Shown here piece by piece: positions 43,373-57,054 of a DNA stretch of 64,000 nt. Below the pieces are notes generated by a model. That model did no database searches, was not told where the DNA came from, and saw nothing but the letters and a program-made list of their open reading frames with translations. Both the position numbers and the translations under genes were made by a program. This DNA comes from Duganella alba (GTDB taxonomy: Bacteria > Pseudomonadota > Gammaproteobacteria > Burkholderiales > Burkholderiaceae_D). Position 1 is the first letter of the stretch; each line of letters opens with the position of its first letter. The DNA lies in assembly GCF_009674495.1 (NCBI RefSeq), contig NZ_WKJN01000018.1, positions 1 to 64,000 of the forward strand, read 5' to 3'.

Positions 43373-45451
43373 ATGAACAACCAATATGACCAACGCCGCC
43401 GCACCTTGCTGCAATGGCTGGCCGGCGCCGCCGTCGCGACCACCGTGGGCGAGGCCGGCGCCGCCGCCAAGGGCCAAGATGTGGCGCGCATCGGCGATAC
43501 CGCCATGGCGCTGGAATTCGACAGCCAGCTGCGCTGCCGCGTGATCTCGCGGCGCGGACCGCGCCCGGCGGCGGTGACGGCCTTCGCCGCCAGCGAACGG
43601 CTGCAACTGCCGAACGGCCGCTGGATCGAGCGCTTTGCGCTGGTGTCGCAGGCGGCCGACCGCGTCGATGGGCCACATGGCTCCGGCGTGCGTCACCGGC
43701 TGACCGGGATGTCCCCCGAAGGCATCGAGAAAACGGTGACCATCACTTTCCATGAACGCCAGCCCGGCTTCGCCGTTATCCGCGTCTCCTACCGCAACAC
43801 GACCGGCAAGCCGCTGCTGATCGCGGCGTGGGCCAACAGCGCGCATACGTTGCGTCCCGCGGCCGGCCGCAAGGCGGAATTCTGGACCTTCTCCGGCGCC
43901 ACGCATCCCGACCGCCGCGACTGGGTGCAGCCGATGGTGTACGGCTTCGAACAGCGCAATTTCATGGGCATGAACGGCTCCGATTACGGCGGCGGCACGC
44001 CGGCGGCCGACGTCTGGCAGCGCGACTGCGGCCTGGCGGTCGGCCATCTGGACACCGTGCCGCGCCTGGTCGAACTGCCGGTGCGCGCGGTCGACGGCGG
44101 CGCCGCGCTGGCGGTCGAATTCAAACGCGAGGCGACGGTGCAGCCGGGCGACACGCTCGACACGCTGGAAACCTTCCTGGCGGTGCACACCGGCGACTAT
44201 TTTGCCGCGCTGGACCAGTATCGCCAGCTGATGGCCGAACGCGGCCTGCGCTCGCCCGATGCGCCAGCAGAGTCCTATGAGCCGATCTGGTGCGCCTGGG
44301 GCTACGAGCGCGACTTCACCGTGCCGCTGATGGTGGGTACGCTACAAAAAGCCAAGGAGCTCGGTCTCGAATGGGCGGTGCTGGACGACGGCTGGCAGAA
44401 CAACGAAGGCGACTGGAAGCTGGACGCCAAAAAATTCCCCAACGGCGAAGCCGACATGCGCGGCCTGGTGCAGACCGTCAAGGACGCCGGCCTGAAGGCG
44501 CGGCTGTGGATCACGCCGCTGGCGGTCGATCCCGGCTCGGACCTGCTGCACGACCACACCGACATGCTGTTGCTGGACAAGGAGGGCGCGCCGCAGCTGA
44601 TCAGCTGGTGGAACAGCTTCTACCTGTGCCCGGCCTATCAGCCCACCATCGACATGACGCGCGACTGGATACGCAAGATCTTCGGCGAGTGGGGCTACCA
44701 GGGCCTGAAGATCGACGGCCAGCACCTGAATGGCGTGGCGCCGTGCTACAACCCCGCGCACAAGCACGCGCGGCCGGAGGAGTCGTTCGAAAAGCTGCAG
44801 GATTTCTGGAAGATGGTGTACGACACGGCGCGCGAGATCAATCCGAAGGCGGTTGTGGAACTGTGCCCGTGCGGCACTTCGTATGCCTTCCATAATTTCC
44901 CGTACATGAACCAGGCGCCGGCCTCGGACCCGCTGTCGTCCTGGCAGGTGCGCCACAAGGGCAAGACGCTGAAGGCGCTGATGGGACGTTCGGCGCCATA
45001 CGCCGGCGACCACGTGGAACTGAGCGACGGCGGCGACGACTTCGCCTCGACGGTCGGCATCGGCGCCGTGCTGTCGACCAAGTTCACCTGGCCGGTCGAT
45101 CCCAAGCCGAAGGACAGCTTCCTGCTGACGCCGGAACGCGAAGTTGTCTGGCGCAAGTGGATTGGCATCTACCGCGACAAGATGCTGGCCAACGGCGTGT
45201 ATCGCGGCGAACTGTACGACATCGGCTTCGACAAGCCCGAGGGCCACGTGGTCGAGAAGGACGGTAAGACGTATTTCGCCTTCTTTGCGCCGCGCTGGGA
45301 TGGGCCGGTCGAGATTCGCGGCCTGGGCCCGGGGCGCTGGCGCTTGCGCGACTATGCCAACGGCCGGGACATCGGCGAAGTCGAGGGCGGCCGCAGCCGC
45401 CTGACGCTGCGCTTTGAGCACGCGCTGCTGCTGGAGGCATCGCCCAAATGA
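43373..45451 (+). CDS. GH36-like alpha-galactosidase / alpha-N-acetylgalactosaminidase, Tat-exported
   Basis: A 692-residue protein; ATG 43373 follows AAAGGAG, 13 bases after the previous stop. The N-terminus is a Tat signal (RRRTLLQWLAGAAVATTV). Residues 40-290 form the beta domain; 300-590 the barrel with WCAWGYERDFTVP, LEWAVLDDGWQ and nucleophile Asp448 in GLKIDGQ; the general acid is probably in ELSDGGDDF; a C-terminal beta domain closes it. GH36 enzymes release terminal alpha-galactose or alpha-GalNAc; the locus favours GalNAc, which the sequence does not prove. Confidence 0.85.
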   Translation: MNNQYDQRRRTLLQWLAGAAVATTVGEAGAAAKGQDVARIGDTAMALEFDSQLRCRVISRRGPRPAAVTAFAASERLQLPNGRWIERFALVSQAADRVDGPHGSGVRHRLTGMSPEGIEKTVTITFHERQPGFAVIRVSYRNTTGKPLLIAAWANSAHTLRPAAGRKAEFWTFSGATHPDRRDWVQPMVYGFEQRNFMGMNGSDYGGGTPAADVWQRDCGLAVGHLDTVPRLVELPVRAVDGGAALAVEFKREATVQPGDTLDTLETFLAVHTGDYFAALDQYRQLMAERGLRSPDAPAESYEPIWCAWGYERDFTVPLMVGTLQKAKELGLEWAVLDDGWQNNEGDWKLDAKKFPNGEADMRGLVQTVKDAGLKARLWITPLAVDPGSDLLHDHTDMLLLDKEGAPQLISWWNSFYLCPAYQPTIDMTRDWIRKIFGEWGYQGLKIDGQHLNGVAPCYNPAHKHARPEESFEKLQDFWKMVYDTAREINPKAVVELCPCGTSYAFHNFPYMNQAPASDPLSSWQVRHKGKTLKALMGRSAPYAGDHVELSDGGDDFASTVGIGAVLSTKFTWPVDPKPKDSFLLTPEREVVWRKWIGIYRDKMLANGVYRGELYDIGFDKPEGHVVEKDGKTYFAFFAPRWDGPVEIRGLGPGRWRLRDYANGRDIGEVEGGRSRLTLRFEHALLLEASPK

Positions 45452-45517
45452 TGTGTCAGGCGTAGGGAGGGCGGGGCGGTGTACAATCTGGACGCTTAAA
45501 TCAGTCCATACGTCCAC

Positions 45518-46438
45518 ATGCCCACTCGCCGTCTCGTCCTTGCCAGTTTAGCCATTCTCTCCGCGGCCGCCATCGTCGGCTGCAAAACGACTCCCGTGGC
45601 GGAGACGCCGATCCTGCAACCGCCTGTGGTTGAACCGCTGCCTCCCAAAAAGATCAAGATCGGCCTGGCGCTGGGCGGTGGCGCCGCGCGCGGTTTCGCG
45701 CACATCGGCGTGATCAAGGCGCTGGAGGCGCAGGGCATTTATCCGGACATCGTGGTCGGCACCAGCGCCGGCAGCGTGGTCGGCGCCCTGTACGCGGCCG
45801 GCAATACCGGCTTCCAGCTGCAAAAGCTGGCCATGGAAATGGACGAGGCATCGATTTCCGACTGGGCCGTGCCGCTGTTCCGCAAGAATACCGGTGTGCT
45901 GAAGGGCGAGGCCTTGCAGGCCTACGTCAACAAGTCGGTCAACAACCTGCCGATGGAAAAGCTGAAGATTCCGTTCGGCGCGGTGGCCACCGATCTGAAG
46001 GACGGCAAGCCGATCCTGTTCCAGCGCGGGAACACCGGCATGGCGGTGCGCGCGTCGTCGGCGGTGCCGGGCGTGTTCCAGCCGGTGACCATCAACGGCC
46101 ACACCTATGTCGACGGCGGCCTGGTGGCGCCGGTGCCGGTGCGCTTTGCGCGCGACATGGGGGCGGACTTCGTCATCGCCGTCAACATCTCGACCCAGGC
46201 CGACGTCCAGGCCACCGTCAGCTCGCTGGACGTGATCATGCAGACCTTCTCCATCATGGGCCAGCGCATCAACGACTACGAGCTGCGCGACGCCGACATC
46301 GTCATCACGCCGCCGCTGGGCAAGATGGCCAGCAACGATTTCAATGGCCGCAACCAGGCGGTGCTGGCGGGCGAACAGGCCGCCGCGCAGGTGATGGCCC
46401 AGATCAAACAAAAACTCGAAGCGAAACGCAAACCATAA
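45518..46438 (+). CDS. Patatin-like phospholipase family lipoprotein (RssA-like)
   Basis: A 306-residue protein. Lipoprotein signal with lipobox (LSAAAIVGC, Cys22), then a Pro-rich linker and the patatin domain: oxyanion GGGAARG, nucleophile GTSAGS (Ser), and the Asp of VDGGLVAPVP. It probably acts as a lipid acyl hydrolase on the outer-membrane inner face. There is a 65-base gap from the GH36 gene and 9 bases to the GlcG/HbpS gene. Confidence 0.88.
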   Translation: MPTRRLVLASLAILSAAAIVGCKTTPVAETPILQPPVVEPLPPKKIKIGLALGGGAARGFAHIGVIKALEAQGIYPDIVVGTSAGSVVGALYAAGNTGFQLQKLAMEMDEASISDWAVPLFRKNTGVLKGEALQAYVNKSVNNLPMEKLKIPFGAVATDLKDGKPILFQRGNTGMAVRASSAVPGVFQPVTINGHTYVDGGLVAPVPVRFARDMGADFVIAVNISTQADVQATVSSLDVIMQTFSIMGQRINDYELRDADIVITPPLGKMASNDFNGRNQAVLAGEQAAAQVMAQIKQKLEAKRKP

Positions 46439-46447
46439 GGAAGCATT

Positions 46448-46858
46448 ATGCAAACCAAGCCATACCTCACTCTCGCCGACGTCAAGAAAATCGCTGTGGC
46501 CGCAGAAGCGGAAGCCGTGGCCAATAACTGGGCGGTGAGCATCGCCATCGTTGACGACGGCGGCCACCTGCTGTGGCAACAGCGCCTGGATGGCGCCAAT
46601 GCGCTGTCGTCGCACATCGCCCCGGCCAAGGCGCGCGTATCGGCGCTGGGCCGCCGCGAGTCCAAGCTGTATGAAGACGTGATCAACAACGGCCGCGTTT
46701 CCTTCCTGACCGCGCCGGCGCCGATGGCGGATGGCATGCTGGAAGGCGGCGTACCTGTCATCGTGGACGGCCACATCATCGGCGCCGTCGGCGTCTCGGG
46801 CGTCAAATCGAACGAAGATGCACAAATCGCCAAAGCCGGCATTGCTGCACTGAACTAA
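46448..46858 (+). CDS. GlcG/HbpS family protein
   Basis: A 136-residue protein with the GlcG/HbpS fold (LTLADVKKIAVAAEAEA, VSIAIVDDGGHLLWQQRLD, GGVPVIVDGHIIGAVGVSG). Some members bind haem or small catabolites; the function here is unknown. No signal peptide. It follows the patatin gene by 9 bases and is closed by a strong terminator. Confidence 0.85.
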   Translation: MQTKPYLTLADVKKIAVAAEAEAVANNWAVSIAIVDDGGHLLWQQRLDGANALSSHIAPAKARVSALGRRESKLYEDVINNGRVSFLTAPAPMADGMLEGGVPVIVDGHIIGAVGVSGVKSNEDAQIAKAGIAALN

Positions 46859-46880
46859 GCCGCGCTCCCCGCAAGACAAG

Positions 46881-46918
46881 AATGCCGTTTGGCTCAAAGC
46901 CAAGCGGCATTTTTTATT
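46881..46918 (+). terminator. Rho-independent terminator after GlcG/HbpS gene
   Basis: AATGCCGTTTGGCT (46881-46894) pairs with AGCCAAGCGGCATT (46898-46911) with one G-T wobble and a short loop, followed by a T-run (TTTTTATTG). It separates the patatin/GlcG operon from the A+T-rich module. Confidence 0.88.
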
Positions 46919-46977
46919 GTTCTCGCTTTGCTCTGTAAGATAATGAGGCGTGAGTCCTGAGCGCCGAGGAGAGGGGC

Positions 46978-47436
46978 ATGAATACAAAATTTGATCTTTT
47001 TGTTAAGGAGCATGCTGGCGCTCTGGCTGAAAATAGCGCAGACCTTGAGGAAGAGAAAAAGATTTGGCTTAACAAGCTCGATGAGTTGTATGCCTTGGTC
47101 AAGGCGAGCCTGTCTGGTCATCTGGAAAATGGCGGTGGAGTCAAGTTTGATTTATCGGAGGTGGACATATACGAAGATCAGCTAGGGACGTATGCTGTGC
47201 CTTTTGCGACAATCACAATAGGTAGGCAGGTCGTCAAACTGATTCCCAAGGGTACTTTCTTAATCGGAGTGGCAGGGCGCGTGGATATGACGGGACCGCG
47301 CGGTGTAGTCCGGTTTGTCATCGTTCCGCGTGATGCTGTCGAGCCAAGGTTTCGCGCGCTTGATAACATTGCTAGCCTTGAATTGCCGAGGGACTGGATC
47401 TGGAAGATTTCAAGTCCTCCACCTCGCATCACTTAA
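46978..47436 (+). CDS. Hypothetical protein, probably frameshifted at its 3' end
   Basis: A 152-residue protein with a helical N-terminus (MNTKFDLFVKEHAGALAENS) and a beta-rich middle (TITIGRQVVKLIPKGTFLIG, GRVDMTGPRG). I know no function. It ends with WIWKISSPPPRIT at TAA 47434. One base before, the frame starting at 47436 reads MDLTEDAFRDALMGVVNG and stops at 47490-47492, exactly overlapping the start of the next gene. A single lost base near 47434 would restore a 170-residue protein. The codon use is A+T-richer than that of neighbours. Confidence 0.6.
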   Translation: MNTKFDLFVKEHAGALAENSADLEEEKKIWLNKLDELYALVKASLSGHLENGGGVKFDLSEVDIYEDQLGTYAVPFATITIGRQVVKLIPKGTFLIGVAGRVDMTGPRGVVRFVIVPRDAVEPRFRALDNIASLELPRDWIWKISSPPPRIT

Positions 47437-47484
47437 TGGACTTAACCGAAGACGCCTTCAGGGATGCGTTGATGGGGGTTGTCA

Positions 47485-47988
47485 ATGGTTGATCGGCTCA
47501 GTTTCTCTCACCAAGAGTTGAGCTTGGATGAGATCGCCATCTACCATGAAGATGTTGAGACTGCGCTCTTTGATTTTTTCTCAGGGACTTCGCAAGCCTT
47601 GCTTGATCGTTATGCCGACGTCGGAAGGGAGGAGGCGCGTGACCGCTCATTGGCAGAGTTGGACTATTCAAGTTCGCTAGCAGATTACTTGCGCCGGGCA
47701 TATGATCGTTGGCGAGATCCGCTATCCAAGGCAATGCGGAAGGTGTATCAACGCAAAGGCAGCAGAGCTCGCCTAGAGGAGGAGCTGATTTATCTCTGGG
47801 GTGATGTTGCGGCTTTGCCGAAGGTGCTGATATCTGGCCTGTTGGACGCATTCCAGTACCGCCACTGGTTAGCACATGGCCGTTACTGGACACCCAAGTT
47901 TGGCCGCCAATATGACTATGTTACGGTATTTATCATTGCTCAGAACTTCATCTGCGAAATGGATGCTTATAATGCGGCGAAGAGGTAG
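47485..47988 (+). CDS. HEPN-like protein
   Basis: A 167-residue, mainly helical protein from ATG 47485 (a TTG two codons earlier is possible). QYRHWLAHGRYW near residue 125 has Arg126 and His131, an R-x4-H motif followed by G as in HEPN ribonucleases and HEPN-fold toxins. No signal peptide. It is the partner of the upstream hypothetical gene, with which it would overlap by 8 bases if the frameshift is corrected. Low G+C and no housekeeping relation suggest horizontal gain. The HEPN call rests on the motif and predicted helices only. Confidence 0.55.
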   Translation: MVDRLSFSHQELSLDEIAIYHEDVETALFDFFSGTSQALLDRYADVGREEARDRSLAELDYSSSLADYLRRAYDRWRDPLSKAMRKVYQRKGSRARLEEELIYLWGDVAALPKVLISGLLDAFQYRHWLAHGRYWTPKFGRQYDYVTVFIIAQNFICEMDAYNAAKR

Positions 47989-48016
47989 CGCAGACAAATA
48001 AACTGCCTGTGCCGCC

Positions 48017-48045
48017 TTGTCAGGCAGGGTGGATTTGGTTATAAT
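48017..48045 (+). promoter_or_regulatory. carAB promoter
   Basis: TTGTCA (48017-48022), 17-base spacer, TATAAT (48040-48045): near-perfect sigma-70. CTGCCTG (48003-48009) and CAGGCAG (48021-48027) form an inverted repeat over the -35, a possible operator. The leader to carA is about 145 bases with no coding frame that I trust. Confidence 0.8.
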
Positions 48046-48195
48046 TCAAAGGTTTAGCCAAATCACATCTCTACCGTAGCGACTACCACTCAATCCATCT
48101 TCAATCTGACCCTCACCCCCGGCGCGGCTTTGGCCTGGGTTGCTTGACGGTCGTCTGACGTGGCGCAGCTACGGTAACTTTATCAGGAGTTGCCC

Positions 48196-49365
48196 TTGCC
48201 GCCATTTTTTTCTGGCCCCGCCGTTCCAGCCATACTGGCCCTCGCTGACGGAACCATTTTCAAAGGTTTTTCGATCGGCGCCGCCGGCCATACCACCGGT
48301 GAAGTGGTCTTCAACACTTCCATGACCGGCTATCAGGAAATCCTCACCGATCCTTCCTACAGCCGCCAGATCGTCACGCTGACGTATCCCCACATCGGCA
48401 ACTACGGCATCAACGCCGAAGACGTCGAAGCCTCCAAAGTGCACGCTGCCGGTCTAATCATCCGTGACCTGCCGCTGATCGCTTCCAATTTCCGCTCCAC
48501 CCAATCGCTGGGCGACTACCTGAAGGCCGAGAACATCGTCGCCATCGCCGGTATCGACACGCGCAAGCTGACCCGCATCCTGCGCGAGAAGGGCGCCCAG
48601 TCCGGCGCCATCCTGGTCGGCACGCAAGGCAACGAGCCGTCGGCGTCGCAGGCGCTGGATCTGGCGCGCTCCTTCCCTGGCCTGTCCGGCATGGACCTGG
48701 CCAAGGTGGTGACCGTCAAGTCGGCCTACGAATACACCGAAACCGAGTGGACGCTCGGCGAAGGCTACGGCAAGCTGGCCGAAGCCGACACCAAGTTCCA
48801 CGTGGTGGCCTACGACTTCGGCGTCAAGCGCAACATCCTGCGCATGCTGACCGCGCGCGGCTGCAAAGTCACCGTGGTGCCGGCGCAGACCAGCGCGGAA
48901 GACGTGCTGGCGCTGAATCCGGACGGCGTGTTCCTGTCGAACGGTCCGGGCGACCCTGAACCGTGCGATTACGCGATCGCCGCCGCCAAGGTCTTCATGG
49001 ACAAGAAGCTGCCGCTGTTCGGCATCTGCCTCGGCCACCAGATCATGGGCCTGGCGTCCGGCGCCAAGACCCTGAAGATGAAATTCGGCCACCACGGCGC
49101 CAACCACCCGGTGCAGGACCTGGACAGCAAGAAGGTCATGATCACCTCGCAGAACCACGGTTTTGCGGTGGACCCGAACACGCTGCCGGCCAACTGCCGC
49201 GTAACCCACGTGTCGCTGTTCGACGGTTCGCTGCAAGGCTTCGCCCGCACCGATACGCCGGCCTTCTGCTTCCAGGGCCACCCTGAAGCATCGCCTGGCC
49301 CGACTGACGTCGCTTACCTGTTTGACCGCTTCATCGGCCTGATGGAAGCTACGGAGAAAAAATAA
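48196..49365 (+). CDS. carA: Carbamoyl-phosphate synthase small subunit
   Basis: A 389-residue glutaminase subunit. Two TTG codons compete: 48190, touching the CAGGAG ribosome site, and 48196, spaced six bases from it; I choose 48196. No ATG gives the family N-terminus ([20 protein letters not shown]). The class I amidotransferase triad is in [12 protein letters not shown] (Cys) and [11 protein letters not shown] (His, Glu). It passes ammonia from glutamine to CarB, for arginine and pyrimidine synthesis. carB begins at the very next base after its stop. Confidence 0.93.
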   Translation: MPPFFSGPAVPAILALADGTIFKGFSIGAAGHTTGEVVFNTSMTGYQEILTDPSYSRQIVTLTYPHIGNYGINAEDVEASKVHAAGLIIRDLPLIASNFRSTQSLGDYLKAENIVAIAGIDTRKLTRILREKGAQSGAILVGTQGNEPSASQALDLARSFPGLSGMDLAKVVTVKSAYEYTETEWTLGEGYGKLAEADTKFHVVAYDFGVKRNILRMLTARGCKVTVVPAQTSAEDVLALNPDGVFLSNGPGDPEPCDYAIAAAKVFMDKKLPLFGICLGHQIMGLASGAKTLKMKFGHHGANHPVQDLDSKKVMITSQNHGFAVDPNTLPANCRVTHVSLFDGSLQGFARTDTPAFCFQGHPEASPGPTDVAYLFDRFIGLMEATEKK

Positions 49366-52584
<3,219 letters not shown>

Positions 52585-52611
52585 GGCTTAGAGGTTTAGG
52601 TAGTACCCATT

Positions 52612-52657
52612 AACCACAGAGCTCGCGCTGCAGGTTGGCGTGGCCTCTGTGGTTTTC
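52612..52657 (+). terminator. Hairpin between carB and greA
   Basis: AACCACAGAG (52612-52621) and CTCTGTGGTT (52645-52654) are exact complements around a 23-base loop and run into TTTTCC. It can end the carAB transcript or reduce read-through to greA, whose start is 29 bases further on. Confidence 0.6.
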
Positions 52658-52685
52658 CATTGTAAAAACAGAGTAAATAAACAAC

Positions 52686-53162
52686 ATGACTTCAGTTCCA
52701 CTTACCAAGTTCGGCGCAGAACTCCTGAAAGATGAGTTGCACCAGTTGAAGACCAAAGAACGCCGTATCGTGATCGACGCGATTGCCGAAGCACGCTCGC
52801 ATGGCGACCTGTCGGAAAACGCCGAGTACGATGCCGCCAAGGAGCGCCAGGCGTTCGTGGAAGGCCGCATCGCGGAACTGGAAGGCAAGTTGAGCGCCGC
52901 GCAAATCATCGACCCGGCCACGCTGGACGCGGAAGGCCGCGTGGTGTTCGCGTCGACGGTGGACCTGGAAGACCTGGAATCGGGCGCGAAAGTGACCTAC
53001 CAGATCGTCGGCATCGATGAAGCCGACCTGAAACTGAGCAAAGTGTCGGTGACCTCGCCGATCGCCCGCGCGCTGATCGGCAAGTCGGCCGGCGACGTGG
53101 TGGAAGTGCAGGCCCCATCGGGTCCGCGCGAATACGAGATTCTGGAAGTGCGCTACATCTGA
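52686..53162 (+). CDS. greA: Transcription elongation factor GreA
   Basis: A 158-residue protein: N-terminal coiled coil with the acidic tip (AEARSHGDLSENAEYDAAKE, Asp and Glu that enter the RNA polymerase channel) and C-terminal FKBP-like domain (SPIARALIGKSAGDVVEVQA). It stimulates transcript cleavage by stalled RNA polymerase. Its stop shares a base with the DUF4149 gene start. Confidence 0.96.
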   Translation: MTSVPLTKFGAELLKDELHQLKTKERRIVIDAIAEARSHGDLSENAEYDAAKERQAFVEGRIAELEGKLSAAQIIDPATLDAEGRVVFASTVDLEDLESGAKVTYQIVGIDEADLKLSKVSVTSPIARALIGKSAGDVVEVQAPSGPREYEILEVRYI

Positions 53163-53641
53163 TGCTACTCGCCCGCACACGTTTGCTGGTCGCGACCCTG
53201 TGGGCCGGCAGTTTATGGGCGGTGGGCTATCTGGCCGCGCCGACCCTGTTCGCCACGCTGAGTGATCGCGTGCTTGCCGGCACCCTGGCCGGCCAATTGT
53301 TCACCAACCAGGCCTGGCTGTCGATCGCCTGCGCGCTGGTGATGCTGGTGTTGCTGTGGGCGACCCAGACCAGCACCGGCGGCATCTTTGCCGGACCGGC
53401 CGCCAATATGGCGGCCAAGTCGCGCCGGACCTTGCTGATTATCGTGCTGGTGATGTTGGCGTGCACGCTGGTGTCGCACTTCGGCCTGCAGCCGATGATG
53501 GCGACGCTGCGCGCGGCGGCAGGGCCGGGCGGCGTGATGGAAGGCGCCGCGAAGAACGAATTCGGCATCCTGCACGGCATTTCCAGCGTCATCTACCTGG
53601 TGCAAAGCCTGCTGGCCGCGTGGCTGGTGGTGAAACAGTAA
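53162..53641 (+). CDS. DUF4149 membrane protein
   Basis: A 159-residue inner-membrane protein with four hydrophobic segments (LLVATLWAGSLWAVGYLAAP, then LSIACALVMLVLLWA, LLIIVLVMLACTLV, and a last one near AWLVV). DUF4149 commonly follows greA in betaproteobacteria; function unknown. The start overlaps the greA stop by 1 base (TGATG-type junction), indicating coupled translation. Confidence 0.82.
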   Translation: MLLARTRLLVATLWAGSLWAVGYLAAPTLFATLSDRVLAGTLAGQLFTNQAWLSIACALVMLVLLWATQTSTGGIFAGPAANMAAKSRRTLLIIVLVMLACTLVSHFGLQPMMATLRAAAGPGGVMEGAAKNEFGILHGISSVIYLVQSLLAAWLVVKQ

Positions 53642-53649
53642 TAACACTT

Positions 53650-53671
53650 CGCTCCCGCTGGCGCGGGAGCG
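53650..53671. terminator. Terminator-like hairpin between DUF4149 and yhbY genes
   Basis: CGCTCCCGC (53650-53658) and GCGGGAGCG (53663-53671), perfect 9-bp stem with a TGGC loop between the convergent genes. No strong T-run on either side, so termination may be partial or serve as mRNA end protection. Confidence 0.65.
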
Positions 53672-53686
53672 ATCGCTCTTTCAATC

Positions 53687-54157
53687 TTACTTCGAGCCGA
53701 GTGCGCTTTTCTTGGCAGACTTCTGCAGTGGCTTGGCGCGCTTGATGTTGCCGCCCTGGGTCACGCGTTCATTTCCCTTGAGCAGGACTTTGGTCACCGA
53801 CGGACGCTTGGTGCCGCTGGCGCTGGCCTTGACGATGGTCACTTCGCGCAGGCCCTTGCCGGACGAGCTGCGGGCTTTCTCGGTTTCCACTTTCGGGCGG
53901 TACAGCACGAACAGCTTGCCGATGTGCTGCACCGGCGCCGCTTTCAGCTGCTCGGTGATGCTCTCGTACATGGCCACACGGGCTTCGCGGTCGTCACCGA
54001 ACACGCGCACCTTGATCAGGCCATGGGAATCGAGTCCCAGCGAGATTTCCTTGAGGACGTTGGCGGTCAGGCCGTCAGCGCCGATCAGGACGATAGGTTT
54101 CAGGCCATGGGCCTCGGCGCGCAGCGCGCTGCGCTCAGCGGGTGTAAGTTTGATCAT
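53687..54157 (-). CDS. yhbY: YhbY-family RNA-binding protein (CRS1/YhbY domain)
   Basis: A 156-residue protein. Residues 1-90 are the CRM domain (LTPAERSALRAEAHGLKPIV, GLDSHGLIKVRVFGDD), which binds 50S ribosomal precursors; a Lys/Ser-rich tail of 65 residues follows, longer than in E. coli YhbY (97 residues). It is divergent from rlmE, another ribosome-biogenesis gene, with 44 bases between. Confidence 0.88.
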   Translation of the reverse strand: MIKLTPAERSALRAEAHGLKPIVLIGADGLTANVLKEISLGLDSHGLIKVRVFGDDREARVAMYESITEQLKAAPVQHIGKLFVLYRPKVETEKARSSSGKGLREVTIVKASASGTKRPSVTKVLLKGNERVTQGGNIKRAKPLQKSAKKSALGSK

Positions 54158-54201
54158 AAAATTTCTTTTTGTAGGTTCCTTAAAGGCAGTATTCTACGCG
54201 A

Positions 54202-54894
54202 ATGGCTAAGAACAAAATAAACAAAAACTGGATTCACGATCATATTAACGATCCTTACGTGAAATTGGCCCAGAAAGAGGGCTATCGCGCCCGTGCGGCT
54301 TTCAAATTGAAAGAGATAGACGAAGAGGAGAAGCTGATCAAACCCGGCCAGGTCATTGTCGACCTGGGCTGTACGCCGGGCAGCTGGGGCCAGTACGCCC
54401 GGCGCAAATTGTCGGGCAAGGAGGGCGGCGGCATCAACGGCACCCTGATCGGCCTCGACATGCTGCCGATGGAGCCGATCGCCGATTTCCACTTCATCCA
54501 GGGCGATTTCCGCGAGGCCGACGTGCTGCAGCAGCTCGAAGCCGTGGTGCAGGGCCAAAAAGTTGACCTGGTGTTATCGGATATGGCGCCCAACCTGTCC
54601 GGCATCCACGATTCCGACGCCGCCCGCATGGAACATCTGATCGACCTGGCGATCGAGTTTTCCCAGGCCCATTTGAAACCGGGCGGCGCCTTGCTGGTCA
54701 AATGTTTTAAAGACATGGGCTTCAACGACATCGTGCTCAAATTCCGTGCCGAATTTAAAACAGTGACGCAAAAGAAACCAAAAGCCAGCCGCGACAAATC
54801 GTCCGAGATATTCCTGCTGGGCCGCGGCCTGAAAAACCCCACCGATGGGATGGCCTCGGCACAACCGCTGGATTCCGAGGGCTGGCGCCCTTGA
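54202..54894 (+). CDS. rlmE: 23S rRNA 2'-O-ribose methyltransferase RlmE (FtsJ/RrmJ)
   Basis: A 230-residue SAM-dependent methyltransferase acting on U2552 of 23S rRNA. SAM site [13 protein letters not shown]; the K-D-K-E tetrad falls in [26 protein letters not shown] and SSEIFLLG. The C-terminal 20 residues extend beyond the E. coli protein. It precedes ftsH as in most proteobacteria, 201 bases away, with its own leader. Confidence 0.95.
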   Translation: MAKNKINKNWIHDHINDPYVKLAQKEGYRARAAFKLKEIDEEEKLIKPGQVIVDLGCTPGSWGQYARRKLSGKEGGGINGTLIGLDMLPMEPIADFHFIQGDFREADVLQQLEAVVQGQKVDLVLSDMAPNLSGIHDSDAARMEHLIDLAIEFSQAHLKPGGALLVKCFKDMGFNDIVLKFRAEFKTVTQKKPKASRDKSSEIFLLGRGLKNPTDGMASAQPLDSEGWRP

Positions 54895-55095
54895 TATTTG
54901 ACGAACAAGCCGCACATCGACCCTGGGAAAGCGGTTTTTTGACTTGATTGCAGCCTTAATTTAGTCAAATAATGTGATTTTCAGCCGGTTTTTGACCGGC
55001 GCACGGCAGGGTTCTGGCACCGCCTGCCTATTGCGAGTAAAATCGAATGAATATCAGCCAGGTTTATCGATGCGTCTCGCATCCAAGGAGTTTTC

Positions 55096-56979
<1,884 letters not shown>

Positions 56980-57012
56980 GCGGCGCCCGCGTAGCCATCA
57001 GCGTATCAATCA

Positions 57013-57040
57013 AGGGTGAGGAGCAATCCTCGCCCTTTTT
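57013..57040 (+). terminator. ftsH terminator
   Basis: AGGGTGAGGA (57013-57022) pairs with TCCTCGCCCT (57027-57036) around a GCAA tetraloop and runs into TTTTT. The folP start at 57055 lies just after, so folP needs read-through or its own promoter. Confidence 0.88.
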
Positions 57041-57054
57041 CATTTCAGTTTCAC

